From positions 1 to 24,705 of the forward strand of contig CAMLKQ010000001.1 in NCBI GenBank assembly GCA_946480585.1: 24,705 nt of DNA, in the 5' to 3' direction. Positions 8,088 through 16,082 of the stretch are shown one piece after another. The notes beneath the pieces are model-generated. The model worked only from the letters and a program-made list of their open reading frames with translations, searched no databases and was not told the origin of the DNA. The translations under genes were made by a program, and so were the position numbers. The stretch's first letter is position 1; each line of letters begins with the position of its first letter. Source of the DNA: an uncultured Kangiella sp. Its GTDB lineage: Bacteria; Pseudomonadota; Gammaproteobacteria; Enterobacterales; DSM-103792.

Positions 8088-8420
8088 ATGACTCCGCTGA
8101 GCATGACCACGCTGTGGGCTGCCATTCCGCTGGCTGACTGGGCGAAGGTACCGTATATCAGTGGTCGCGTCGCCACCGAGCAGGATGTCGCGGAAGGCCG
8201 CGCGGTGTTTTATGTCGAAGGCAATGCCACACCAGTCGACATGGAGCTGCCCTGTCGCGGCGTTCAGCGTGTGGTCGATGGCATTGAACAATTGGTTGTG
8301 GTGATTCAGGCTGAGCACACCGACTCCGGCACGTTGTACGGTGTCCGCCCGATCGAAGGCGGTAACGGCATTTGTCTGGCGCACGAAGTGCGTTTGCTCG
8401 ATAAAGGGTTCGCAAGCTAA
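8088..8420 (+). CDS. Unrecognised 110-aa protein between yffB and dapE
   Basis: A cytoplasmic-looking protein with no membrane segment or signal peptide. It starts two bases after the yffB stop, and its own stop (TAA 8418-8420) is followed immediately by the dapE ATG, so it is almost certainly co-translated with both. An internal ATG at 8103 (MTTLWAAIPL) is an alternative start. The sequence alternates beta-like stretches (AVFYVEGNATPVDMELP, IEQLVVVIQAEHT) with charged turns, suggesting a small beta-rich fold. It has two cysteines, C57 and C95, with no metal-site spacing. Base composition matches its neighbours, so it looks resident. I know no function for it. Confidence 0.8.
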   Translation: MTPLSMTTLWAAIPLADWAKVPYISGRVATEQDVAEGRAVFYVEGNATPVDMELPCRGVQRVVDGIEQLVVVIQAEHTDSGTLYGVRPIEGGNGICLAHEVRLLDKGFAS

Positions 8421-9554
8421 ATGCATGACAAACCATCGGTACTCTCGCTGACCGAACAACTGATCGCCCGGCCTTCAGTATCTCCGGAAGACGCCGGCTG
8501 CCAGCAGTTGCTCGGTGAGCGGCTCGGCAAACTCGGCTTCGTCAACGAATCGATGTTCTTCATCGACACCCATAACCTATGGTCGGTGCGTGGCAGCGAA
8601 GGCCCGCTGTTTGTCTTTGCCGGCCATACCGATGTGGTACCGCCGGGCCCGCTGGAGAAATGGACCACGCCGCCATTTGAACCAAGCTATCGCGACGGTT
8701 ACCTGTATGGCCGTGGCGCCGCCGACATGAAAGGCTCGCTGGCGGCGATGGTGATTGCAACCGAGCAATTCCTTGCCAAGCACCCGACCCCGAAAGGCCG
8801 CATTGCCTTTCTGATCACCAGCGATGAAGAAGACAAGTTCATCAACGGCACCATAAAGGTCGTTGAGGCGCTGATGCAGCGCGGCGAGAAACTGGACTGG
8901 TGCATTGTCGGCGAGCCATCGAGCAGTGAAACGCTGGGCGATGTGATCAAGATTGGCCGGCGCGGTTCGATCACCGGCCGCATCAACATCCACGGCAAAC
9001 AAGGCCATGTCGCTTACCCGCAGCGCGCCGACAACGCCATACACAAAGCTTTGCCGGCCTTGAATGAACTGGCGCAGATTGAATGGGACAAGGGCAATGC
9101 CCACTTCCCGCCCACTTCGCTGCAGATTACCCGGGTGCAGGCCGGGCACGCCAATAACGTCGTGCCCGGTGAACTGTTCGTGGAATTCAATCTGCGTTAC
9201 AGCACCGAACAGACGGCGAGCGTTATCAAAGAGAAAGTGCAGCACCTCTGCCACCGCCACCGCTTGGTCGATGAGGTGGATTGGGCGCTGTCCGGCGAGC
9301 CGTTTCTGACCGAAGCCGGGCCGTTGCTCGATGCTACGCGGGAAGCCATTCGCGAGCTCTGCGGTATCGAAACCGACGCCTCGACCACCGGCGGCACCTC
9401 TGATGGCCGCTTCATCGCCAAGACCGGCGCCCAAGTGCTGGAACTCGGGCCCTGCAACCGCACCATTCACCAGGTCAACGAGTGCGTCAGCACTGATGAG
9501 TTGGTAAAGTTGGTGGCGTTGTATGAGCGCATTCTGGAGAAGATGCTGCTTTGA
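8421..9554 (+). CDS. dapE: Succinyl-diaminopimelate desuccinylase
   Basis: DapE hydrolyses N-succinyl-LL-DAP to LL-DAP and succinate, using two zinc ions. The 377-aa length matches the family. Metal and catalytic residues are visible: H69/D71 in [10 protein letters not shown], the bridging D102 in [10 protein letters not shown], the catalytic/ligand pair E136/E137 in SDEED, a ligand Glu in IVGEPSS, and the C-terminal His in [10 protein letters not shown]. The dimerisation domain with the [22 protein letters not shown] block is intact. It starts directly after the stop of the 110-aa gene. With dapD upstream it supplies DAP for peptidoglycan and lysine. Confidence 0.96.
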   Translation: MHDKPSVLSLTEQLIARPSVSPEDAGCQQLLGERLGKLGFVNESMFFIDTHNLWSVRGSEGPLFVFAGHTDVVPPGPLEKWTTPPFEPSYRDGYLYGRGAADMKGSLAAMVIATEQFLAKHPTPKGRIAFLITSDEEDKFINGTIKVVEALMQRGEKLDWCIVGEPSSSETLGDVIKIGRRGSITGRINIHGKQGHVAYPQRADNAIHKALPALNELAQIEWDKGNAHFPPTSLQITRVQAGHANNVVPGELFVEFNLRYSTEQTASVIKEKVQHLCHRHRLVDEVDWALSGEPFLTEAGPLLDATREAIRELCGIETDASTTGGTSDGRFIAKTGAQVLELGPCNRTIHQVNECVSTDELVKLVALYERILEKMLL

Positions 9555-9609
9555 ACCGCGTGAGGCATGATGCTTTGCGTAAGCCATTGCTTGCGCTGCG
9601 TAGCATAAA

Positions 9610-9685
9610 CCCCACCTAGCCTCCCCTTGACAAGGGGAGGGTTCAAAAGAATTTCCCCTCCTTGTCAAGGAGGGGTTCGGGGTGG
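9610..9685. repeat. 76-bp inverted-repeat element between dapE and the VanY-like gene
   Basis: The outer ends CCCCACC (9610-9616) and GGGGTGG (9679-9685) are inverted. Inside are two near-perfect palindromes: 9621-9639 (CTCCCCTTG-A-CAAGGGGAG) and 9655-9675 (CCCCTCCTTG-T-CAAGGAGGGG). The two halves are also inverted copies of each other. This MITE-like or REP-like architecture carries no coding potential. A candidate upstream start for the next gene (9682) would fall inside it, which argues against that start. Confidence 0.75.
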
Positions 9686-9750
9686 TTGCGAGCGCGGCGA
9701 GCGCTCGCGAATTACGCCATCTTCACCACCAGCGAAGCACGCATGAAACC

Positions 9751-10455
9751 ATGACACCCGATCAATTGTTCGGCCTGACCGACACCCATCTCGACAGCTG
9801 GACCGATACCCGTATCGGCGCCGGCAAGTCATGGCGGCTGCACCGCGATGCGATCAGCAGCTGGCAGGCGATGGTCGAGGCGGCGCAGCGTGACGGCGTC
9901 TGTCTGCTGCCGGTCAGCACCTTCCGCGATTTCGCCCGCCAGCAACTGATCTGGAACGAGAAATTCAACGGCCAGCGGCCGGTGCACGATGACGAAGGTC
10001 GTTCACTCAAACGCGCGGATTTCAGCGATGCCGACTGGCTGCACAAGGTACTGCGCTATTCGGCGCTGCCGGGACTCTCTCGCCATCATTGGGGCACCGA
10101 GATCGACGTGTTTGATGGCGATGCCATCCAGCGCGGCATCCGGCCGCAATTGCTGCCGAGCGAGTTTTGCGCCGGCGGCCCCTGCTGCGACCTGAACGAC
10201 TGGCTCAGCCAGCATGCCGGTCAGTACGGCTTCTTCCGGCCTTATCGGCACGACAACGGCGGCATTGCGCCGGAACCCTGGCATTTGAGTTTTGCCCCGG
10301 TCAGCCGCCATCTGCCGGCTGAGTTTCCGCGTTCTGCACTGCAAAACCTGTTGCGGCAAAATGACATTGCCGGACTGGACCTCGTGCTGGCACAGTTCGA
10401 TGCGATTTTCGAGCGTTATGCCAATACCCTGTGCCCGGAGTTTGAACCGAGCTGA
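9751..10455 (+). CDS. VanY-like D-alanyl-D-alanine carboxypeptidase (peptidase M15)
   Basis: This 234-aa protein has the M15B zinc-peptidase signature. SRHHWGTEID (110-119) supplies the zinc ligands H112 and D119. EPWH (175-178) supplies the catalytic E175 and ligand H178. Enzymes of this family remove the terminal D-Ala from peptidoglycan stem peptides. I see no clear signal peptide from this start, which is unusual for a periplasmic enzyme; some family members are cytoplasmic and act on recycled muropeptides, and the nearby AmpG permease would fit that. The open frame extends upstream to 9682, but that part lies in a repeat, so ATG 9751 is preferred. There are five cysteines, including C145/C146. 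Confidence 0.85.
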   Translation: MTPDQLFGLTDTHLDSWTDTRIGAGKSWRLHRDAISSWQAMVEAAQRDGVCLLPVSTFRDFARQQLIWNEKFNGQRPVHDDEGRSLKRADFSDADWLHKVLRYSALPGLSRHHWGTEIDVFDGDAIQRGIRPQLLPSEFCAGGPCCDLNDWLSQHAGQYGFFRPYRHDNGGIAPEPWHLSFAPVSRHLPAEFPRSALQNLLRQNDIAGLDLVLAQFDAIFERYANTLCPEFEPS

Positions 10456-10475
10456 TGCTTGTTCACGTGATTTTC

Positions 10476-10537
10476 GTAGGAGCGACCTTGGTCGCGAAGC
10501 CTTTGCAGAGCCCAATCGCGACCAAGGTCGCTCCTAC
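10476..10537. repeat. REP-like inverted pair, GTAGGAGCGACC type
   Basis: Perfect 22-bp arms, 10476-10497 and 10516-10537, enclose 18 bases. Each arm contains its own small hairpin (GCGACC-TT-GGTCGC). This GTAGGAGCG...TCGCGA module is a widespread REP-type intergenic repeat in GC-rich gammaproteobacteria. It follows the VanY-like gene and may stabilise or end its transcript. It lacks a terminal T-run. Confidence 0.85.
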
Positions 10538-10554
10538 AAAGGAATATGCGAGTC

Positions 10555-10618
10555 GTGGGAGCGGCTTCAGCCGCGATGTTTCTGGCCGTTGAAAAATCGT
10601 GGCTGGAGCCGCTCCCAC
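10555..10618. repeat. REP-like inverted pair, GTGGGAGCGGC type
   Basis: Arms 10555-10576 and 10597-10618 are inverted copies with two mismatches over 22 bases, separated by 20 bases. The module GTGGGAGCGGCTTCAGCCGC is related in layout to the neighbouring pair (G-rich head, small internal hairpin) but differs in sequence, so two REP subfamilies sit side by side. They fill the gap before the M14 peptidase gene. Confidence 0.82.
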
Positions 10619-10654
10619 AGCTAACCCAATAGAATTTTCAGGAACCACACAACA

Positions 10655-12538
10655 ATGACACGCACCTCCCTGAATCTGCTGTTAACCGCGTTGCTCACGA
10701 CAGCACTCGCCAGCCAACCGCTGCGTGCGGATGAGCTCATGGCCGAAGGCGTTGCCAACGGAAGCACCAGTGCACCAAGCACGCCGGCCATTCAGGCGCC
10801 GCTGCCACCAGCCCTGCCATGGTCCGGCGCCAGCGAAGAACTGCTGAAAGACGTTCCAGCGGAATGGCTGACACCGAGCGAGCAAAGCCAGTTTGCCAGC
10901 ACACCGAATTACGACGACACACTGGCGTTTCTGCGCCGGCTGGATCTACAGAGCGAACTGATTCAGTTGCAGGAATTCGGCCGCAGTGCCGAAGGCCGGC
11001 CGCTGGTGCTGGTGATCGCCAGCAAAAACAGTGATCCACTGCTGAACCGGCGCATCAAAACACCTGCCGTGCGGGTGCTGATCCAGGCCGGCATTCATGC
11101 TGGCGAAATTGACGGCAAAGATGCGGGGCTGATGCTGCTGCGCGATTTCGCGCTTGGCAAGCAACTGCAATTGCTCGACAACGCCGATCTGTATTTCGTG
11201 CCAGTGTTCAATGTCGATGGCCATGAGCGTCGCGGCGGCGTCGATGGCCGGCCAAGCAATCAACGCGTCAACCAGCGCGGGCCGCATGAAATGGGCTGGC
11301 GCGCCAGCGCCAGCAACCGCAACCTGAACCGCGATTACATGAAAGCGGAAACGCCGGAAATGCAGGCAATGCTGCGCCTGTTCCAGCGGCTCGACCCCGA
11401 ACTCTATCTCGATATCCACGTAACCGACGGCATCGATTACCAGTACGACATCACCTATGGCTCGAACATCCGACACGCGTTCAGCCCGCGCATCGCCCGC
11501 TGGTTGCATGACAGCTATCAAACTGGTCTCGACAAGGCGCTGAAGAAACAAGGTCACATTCCGGGTCCGCTGATTTTCGCCAACAACAACCGCGATCTGA
11601 GCGCCGGCATCAGCGATTGGCAGGCCTCGCCGCGCTTCTCGCAAGGCTACGGCGATCTGCGTCACGTGCCGGCGATGCTGGTGGAAAACCATTCACTGAA
11701 ACCGTACAAGCAGCGCGTGCTCGGCACCTATGTATTGATCGCCAGCACGCTGGAACTGGCTGGCAAAAACGCCGCGACCTTGCGCAGCGCGATTGCCGGC
11801 GACCGCCAGCAGCGCGCCGAAACGCTTGGCTTTGCCCACACCGCCGATCCGGCCAACACCTACAAAATGAGTTTCGCCGGTGTCGCGCACGAGGAATATG
11901 ACTCCCCGATTTCCGGTATCAAGGAAGTGCGCTGGCTCGGTCAGGCGCAGCAATTCGACATTGATGTGATCCCGTCGCAACCGACCGTGACCGTGACGAG
12001 GCCGAAAGCCTACTGGGTGCCAGCGACAGCAACCGAAGTCATCGCCGGTTTGCGCCGGCACGGCATCCAGATGGAAGAGATCAAGCAAACCACCACGCGC
12101 ACACTGGAGCTGTACCGGTTGCCGCAGGCAACGATGCAGGCCAAGCCATTTGAAGGCCGGGCGATGGCGCAATCCGGGCAACCGGTGATCGAAACCCGCG
12201 CGCGCAGCTTTGCCCCGGGCTCGGTGCGGGTCAGCACCGATCAGCCCTTGGGCGAATTGGTTGTCGCGCTGCTGGAACCGCAGTCGGAAGATTCGTTTTT
12301 CAGCTGGGGGTACTTCCTGGAAATTCTGACCGCGACCGAGTACATCGAAGGCTATGTGGTCGAGCCGATGGCAGCAGAGATGCTGAAGCAGAACCCGGCG
12401 CTGCAGGAGGCGTTCCAGCAGGCATTGCAGGATGAAAAATTTGCCGCCGATCCGGACGCGCGCCTACGTTGGTTCTATCAGCGTTCCGGCTATGCGGATC
12501 CGGAGCATTTGTTGTACCCGGTCGCCATCGAACGCTAA
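10655..12538 (+). CDS. Secreted M14-family zinc carboxypeptidase
   Basis: This 627-aa protein has an N-terminal signal peptide (MTRTSLNLLLTALLTTALAS, cleavage near A25). The M14 peptidase domain carries zinc ligands H148 and E151 in GIHAGEIDG and H255 in YLDIHVTDG, the NRNLNRDY block, and the probable catalytic E344 in MLVENHSLKP. All four residues of an active metallocarboxypeptidase are present. A long C-terminal region (about 400-627) is beta-rich and ends with VEPMAAEMLKQNP and related helices, typical of large bacterial M14 proteins of unclear specificity. It is probably periplasmic and acts on peptides or wall peptides. AGGA precedes ATG 10655. The next small gene follows after 30 bases. 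Confidence 0.85.
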   Translation: MTRTSLNLLLTALLTTALASQPLRADELMAEGVANGSTSAPSTPAIQAPLPPALPWSGASEELLKDVPAEWLTPSEQSQFASTPNYDDTLAFLRRLDLQSELIQLQEFGRSAEGRPLVLVIASKNSDPLLNRRIKTPAVRVLIQAGIHAGEIDGKDAGLMLLRDFALGKQLQLLDNADLYFVPVFNVDGHERRGGVDGRPSNQRVNQRGPHEMGWRASASNRNLNRDYMKAETPEMQAMLRLFQRLDPELYLDIHVTDGIDYQYDITYGSNIRHAFSPRIARWLHDSYQTGLDKALKKQGHIPGPLIFANNNRDLSAGISDWQASPRFSQGYGDLRHVPAMLVENHSLKPYKQRVLGTYVLIASTLELAGKNAATLRSAIAGDRQQRAETLGFAHTADPANTYKMSFAGVAHEEYDSPISGIKEVRWLGQAQQFDIDVIPSQPTVTVTRPKAYWVPATATEVIAGLRRHGIQMEEIKQTTTRTLELYRLPQATMQAKPFEGRAMAQSGQPVIETRARSFAPGSVRVSTDQPLGELVVALLEPQSEDSFFSWGYFLEILTATEYIEGYVVEPMAAEMLKQNPALQEAFQQALQDEKFAADPDARLRWFYQRSGYADPEHLLYPVAIER

Positions 12539-12568
12539 GCAGCTATCGAATACAGAGCAGGTAAAGCC

Positions 12569-12847
12569 ATGTCGCCGCTGCTGATTTTCATTTTGGTGGT
12601 GTTGTTCATCGTGGGCGGCTTGATGCTGCTACGCGATACCGCGTTTCTGAACCGCAAACCCAGCGATCGGCAGCGGCACCGCCAGCAAACGGGAGGCGAC
12701 GGTGGCAGCGGCATCAGCGTCGACACGGCTGGTACAAACACGGCCGGAACGCGTGCCGGCAGCAGTCGAACTGACAAAAATGCTGACACCCGCGAAGGCG
12801 ACGTCGATGCTTCGACCGACGGCGGGGGTGACGGCGGCGGCGACTGA
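12569..12847 (+). CDS. Small single-pass membrane protein, DUF2897-like N-terminus
   Basis: A 92-aa protein. Residues 4-22 form one hydrophobic helix (LLIFILVVLFIVGGLMLLR), resembling the short DUF2897 proteins of gammaproteobacteria. After about residue 30 the sequence becomes low complexity, rich in Gly, Asp, Thr, Arg and Ser, and ends DGGGDGGGD. The tail is expected to be disordered and is longer than the roughly 55-65 aa I expect for DUF2897. AGGT precedes the ATG. It could be co-transcribed with the M14 gene. Its function is unknown, and family assignment is tentative. Confidence 0.6.
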   Translation: MSPLLIFILVVLFIVGGLMLLRDTAFLNRKPSDRQRHRQQTGGDGGSGISVDTAGTNTAGTRAGSSRTDKNADTREGDVDASTDGGGDGGGD

Positions 12848-12995
12848 TTATGACGCCAGTACCGGGCTTTATTCGCACAAGGCGCAAAGACAATATCGGT
12901 TAAAACGCTGCGCCAGACTGACTTGCGAGGATGCCCCTTCCCGACCACACTGAAGGCAGCTGACCCGGCTGTCGTCGGTACCACGGAGAGGGGCC

Positions 12996-13781
12996 ATGTC
13001 GTTGATGCAGTCACTGATACTCGCGCGCGAGTTTCTGCAACTGAAGCAAAACTTCGATCAGTATTTTGAGATTCTGCCTGCCACCACCGATGCCTTGCGC
13101 AACGAGGTCTACCGCGTCCGGCACCGGGTCTATTGCGAAGAGCTGGGCTGGGAACCGGTGCGCGATGACGGTCTTGAGCAAGACGCCTACGATCCGCAAT
13201 CGCTGCATATTCTGCTGCGCAGCCGCAACCTGAACGAATACGTCGGTTGTATCCGACTGATCCGCTGCCACGAACATTTCCCGAGCAATCCGCTGCCGTT
13301 TGAAGAAGCCTGTGCCGATGTGCTCGATCAACGTCTGATGGAAAATCTGGCGCTGAGCCGCGACAGCATCGCCGAGGTGTCGCGGCTGGCAGTCGATAGC
13401 CGGTTCCGGCGTCGGCAAGGCGAGCAGCGCCGGCCGGTTGTGATCAGCGACGACGATTATGGCAACCTGCGCCGGCCGCGGTTCCCTTATATCCCGGTCG
13501 GACTGTATCTCGGCATGCTTGAACAAGCCCGGCTGCATGGCATCGATACCCTGTTCATGTTGACCGAGCCGTGGCTCGCCGGTCATTTCCGCCGGCTTGG
13601 CGTGCGGCTGGAGCCGATTGGCAGCCCCATCGAACACCGCGGGCAGCGGGTGCCGTCGATGATGAGCGTGTCAGTAACGATACGGAATCTGCATCTCTTG
13701 GTGCGGCCGCTGTTCAACGGCCTGTCAGCAAAAATCCGCGCCGATTACGAAAAGGAACACTCCTTTCGCGACGCCGCTTGA
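12996..13781 (+). CDS. PEP-CTERM/exosortase-associated acyltransferase-like protein (GNAT/LuxI fold)
   Basis: This 261-aa protein matches the TIGR03694-type 'PEP-CTERM/exosortase system-associated acyltransferase'. The family resembles LuxI-like autoinducer synthases and N-acyl amino acid synthases of the GNAT superfamily. Key stretches: EVYRVRHRVYCEELGWEP (about 37-54), GCIRLIR (84-90), and AEVSRLAVDSRFRRR (126-140), which corresponds to the LuxI-type E-x-SR-x-AV core. A strong GGAGAGGGG precedes the ATG. No exosortase, PEP-CTERM protein or exopolysaccharide gene is present nearby, so it appears alone. It could make an acylated amino acid or similar metabolite. The transcript ends at the shared terminator at 13835. 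Confidence 0.78.
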   Translation: MSLMQSLILAREFLQLKQNFDQYFEILPATTDALRNEVYRVRHRVYCEELGWEPVRDDGLEQDAYDPQSLHILLRSRNLNEYVGCIRLIRCHEHFPSNPLPFEEACADVLDQRLMENLALSRDSIAEVSRLAVDSRFRRRQGEQRRPVVISDDDYGNLRRPRFPYIPVGLYLGMLEQARLHGIDTLFMLTEPWLAGHFRRLGVRLEPIGSPIEHRGQRVPSMMSVSVTIRNLHLLVRPLFNGLSAKIRADYEKEHSFRDAA

Positions 13782-13834
13782 GCGGCGCCGTACCCGGGAG
13801 GCCTGAGCCATCTCACGACAAGTTCGACACAAAC

Positions 13835-13863
13835 AAAAACGGCGCCCATCTGGCGCCGTTTTT
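13835..13863. terminator. Bidirectional terminator between acyltransferase and ompA-like gene
   Basis: Perfect 12-bp arms AAAAACGGCGCC (13835-13846) and GGCGCCGTTTTT (13852-13863) surround a 5-base loop. The stem has T-runs on both strands and sits between two convergent genes, so it can serve both. Confidence 0.9.
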
Positions 13864-13877
13864 GTTGCGGGTTCGCC

Positions 13878-14960
13878 TTACTGGCTCACCACCACAGTCT
13901 CTTCGATTTCTGCGGTCACCCGACGGTTCTGGGCGCGACCCTCGGCGGTATTGTTGTCCGCCAACGGCCGATCTTCACCGTAACCCACCGAGCTGACGCG
14001 GCTTGCATCGATGCCATAGTCACGCACCAGCGCATCGGCCACCGCCTTGGCACGACGCTCCGACAGCGACTTGTTCAGCTCATTGCTGCCAACCGAGTCG
14101 GTATGACCTTCGATGACCACCTTGGTGGTCGGATAGTCGGTCATGAAATCGGCCACCCGCTTGATCTCGGAGGTCGACTCCGGCTTGATGTCAGTGCGCG
14201 CCGTCTCGAACAGCACATTGAGCTTGATGCTGACTTTTTCGCGCAGCACCTTCTCGCAGCCCTTCTCATCCACTTTGCGACCTGCAGCCGTGTTCGGGCA
14301 CTGATCGGCCGTGTCGAGCACGCCGTCGCCATCGCTGTCTTTCGGCGCTTCCGGTGCCGGAGCCGGTTGAGGAGCCGGAGTGGGCTCCGCTACCGGAGCC
14401 GGTTCCTCGTCTTCCACAACGGCCGCAGCACTGCCGCCACCGAACAGATAGCTCAGCCCCACCCAGAACTGGCTGTCGTGCTCGTGGCTTTCTTCGTAGC
14501 GCGTATTGTTAACCTCGAGCCGCAAACTCAGGCGCTCGGTAAAATAGGTTTTCAAGCCAAGACCAAACATGATGCCGGTTTCAGATTCTTCCTCCGCCGC
14601 ACCATCTGCCTCGAACTTGATTTCGTTCAGACCCAGCGCAACGTACGGAATAATGCCCGGGCGCATCGTTTCGAAGTGATACAAGGCTTTCATACCCAGC
14701 TGCGAACTGTCGACGTTCAGTCCGCCACCATCAACCTCAGTGTTATGCTCAGCACCGTAAAGCTCCAGCATCACTTCTTCGGTCAAGTAATAGCCGAGAC
14801 CGAAATATTTCAGTTCGGAATCATTCTCGAGACCGCGATCTTCGTCCGGCATTTGCCAACCGTAACCAAGTGTCGGCTCCCAACCACCGTCATTGGCTCC
14901 AACTGTGCCAGTCAACGCCAGCGCCACGGCACCGGCCAAGATTCCCCATTTGACGCGCAT
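13878..14960 (-). CDS. OmpA-family outer-membrane porin with TSP3 repeat
   Basis: Architecture: a signal peptide (MRVKWGILAGAVALALTGTVGA), an N-terminal eight-strand-type beta barrel (about 23-180), a Pro/Ala/Glu hinge (about 182-205), one thrombospondin type-3 calcium repeat (DSDGDGVLDTADQCPNT, about 207-223), and a C-terminal OmpA peptidoglycan-binding domain with VIEGHTDSVGSNELNKSLS and NRRV. C221 and the nearby GCEK cysteine could form a disulfide. It anchors the outer membrane to peptidoglycan and may form pores. Two ATGs, at 14966 and 14960, are in frame. GGAG lies only one base before the first but seven before the second, so 14960 is chosen (360 aa). The phaB gene lies 64 bases upstream on the same strand with no terminator between them. 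Confidence 0.93.
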   Translation of the reverse strand: MRVKWGILAGAVALALTGTVGANDGGWEPTLGYGWQMPDEDRGLENDSELKYFGLGYYLTEEVMLELYGAEHNTEVDGGGLNVDSSQLGMKALYHFETMRPGIIPYVALGLNEIKFEADGAAEEESETGIMFGLGLKTYFTERLSLRLEVNNTRYEESHEHDSQFWVGLSYLFGGGSAAAVVEDEEPAPVAEPTPAPQPAPAPEAPKDSDGDGVLDTADQCPNTAAGRKVDEKGCEKVLREKVSIKLNVLFETARTDIKPESTSEIKRVADFMTDYPTTKVVIEGHTDSVGSNELNKSLSERRAKAVADALVRDYGIDASRVSSVGYGEDRPLADNNTAEGRAQNRRVTAEIEETVVVSQ

Positions 14961-15024
14961 GTTCATTCTCCTTTTATCCTTACTGCAAAAGCGAAGCAGC
15001 CGAGCCAGAGAGCTCGACGTCCTG

Positions 15025-15771
15025 TCAAAACATGTGCTGACCGCCGTTCAACGACAGATTGGCGCCCGTGATAAAACCGGATTGCTCCGAGATCAGGAAA
15101 GAAACGGCATGCGCCACTTCCTCCGGTGTGCCAAGTCGGCCGACCGGAATGCCGCGAATGATCTCGTCGCGAATTTCCGGCGCCACCGCCATGACCATTT
15201 TGGTGGCAATGTAGCCCGGCGAAACCGTGTTGACGGTCACACCTTTGCGCGCGACTTCCTGCGCGAGCGCTTTGGTGAAACCGTGGATACCGGATTTGGC
15301 GGCCGCGTAGTTGGTTTGGCCGAGCTGGCCTTTCTGGGCATTGACCGACGAGACATTGACGATACGGCCAAAACCGCGGTCCACCATGCCGTTGATGACA
15401 TGGCGCGTCATGTTGAAAACGGAATCGAGGTTGGAGACCAAAACCGCATCCCATTGCTCTTTGGTCATCTTGCGCAAGGTGCTGTCCCGCGTGATACCGG
15501 CGTTGTTGACCAATACGTCAACCGGGCCGAGTCGGGTTTGCACGTCATCGATGCAACGGCCGCAGGAGTCGAAATCGCGGACGTCGCCGAAGCTGATGTG
15601 GACATCGAAGCCTGCCGCTCGCTGCTCGTCCTGCCAGACTTTGGCTTTATCGTGGTCGCCGCCGCTGTTGTAACCGGCCGCGACCACATACCCCTCACTG
15701 ACCAGGCGCCGGCAAATCGCCGTGCCCAAACCGCCCGTACCCCCTGTTACCAGTGCTACCCGTTTGCTCAT
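15025..15771 (-). CDS. phaB: Acetoacetyl-CoA reductase (NADPH-dependent, SDR family)
   Basis: This 248-aa short-chain dehydrogenase closely resembles PhaB/PhbB, which reduces acetoacetyl-CoA to (R)-3-hydroxybutyryl-CoA, the monomer for polyhydroxybutyrate. Visible features: GGTGGLG nucleotide-binding motif (10-16), NNAG (89-92), catalytic S142, Y155 and K159 in SSVNAQKGQLGQTNYAAAKSG-type context, and a C-terminus ending NGGQHMF as in PhaB proteins. FabG is the nearest alternative, but the RDSTLRKMTKEQWDAV and SVNAQKGQLGQTNY segments favour PhaB. GGAG is nine bases before ATG 15771; the frame is open further upstream without support. No PHA synthase or thiolase gene is in the window. Confidence 0.88.
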   Translation of the reverse strand: MSKRVALVTGGTGGLGTAICRRLVSEGYVVAAGYNSGGDHDKAKVWQDEQRAAGFDVHISFGDVRDFDSCGRCIDDVQTRLGPVDVLVNNAGITRDSTLRKMTKEQWDAVLVSNLDSVFNMTRHVINGMVDRGFGRIVNVSSVNAQKGQLGQTNYAAAKSGIHGFTKALAQEVARKGVTVNTVSPGYIATKMVMAVAPEIRDEIIRGIPVGRLGTPEEVAHAVSFLISEQSGFITGANLSLNGGQHMF

Positions 15772-16082
15772 TCCATGTCGCTCCGAGAATGGCGGCCCGT
15801 CGCCGCCGCGAACTGCTGGTCGGAGGATTGTGCCGTCATCGCTGCGCTGGCGCAAACCGAACCGCGCAAACGTCATGCAGACATCATCCGGCGTGTCACG
15901 CCTTGCGTGATGATGTGCTGCACCGCACAATTTGCGCCGTGTTGGTGGTTCGCCGCAGAATCCGCGCCCGAAGTCCCGCTCGCGGAGACGCTCGCCCGGT
16001 ATCATGTCGGCCTTGTTTCAGATTTCAGGTTTTGGGCTTCCGGTTCCGGCCTGAGACGATCAACTTGGAGGATGTTCCCGTC
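15772..16082. other. Divergent 311-bp intergenic region between phaB and the YajG-like gene
   Basis: Promoters for both genes should lie here, but I cannot place -10/-35 boxes with confidence. The only clear structure is a nested palindrome at 15882-15915 (see separate entry). No convincing short gene is visible; the open frames on both strands are extensions of the two flanking genes. Confidence 0.6.
15882..15915. promoter_or_regulatory. Nested palindrome, possible operator
   Basis: An inner perfect palindrome GGCGTG-T-CACGCC (15890-15902) is enclosed by inverted CATCATC (15882-15888) and GATGATG (15909-15915). It lies in the divergent gap, so a regulator bound here could act on either gene. 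That it is an operator is inferred from symmetry and position only. Confidence 0.3.

Noticed and set aside
15025..15771. FabG (3-oxoacyl-ACP reductase)
   Set aside because: The C-terminal NGGQHMF ending and the SVNAQKGQLGQTNY segment are closer to PhaB, and no fatty-acid synthesis genes flank it.
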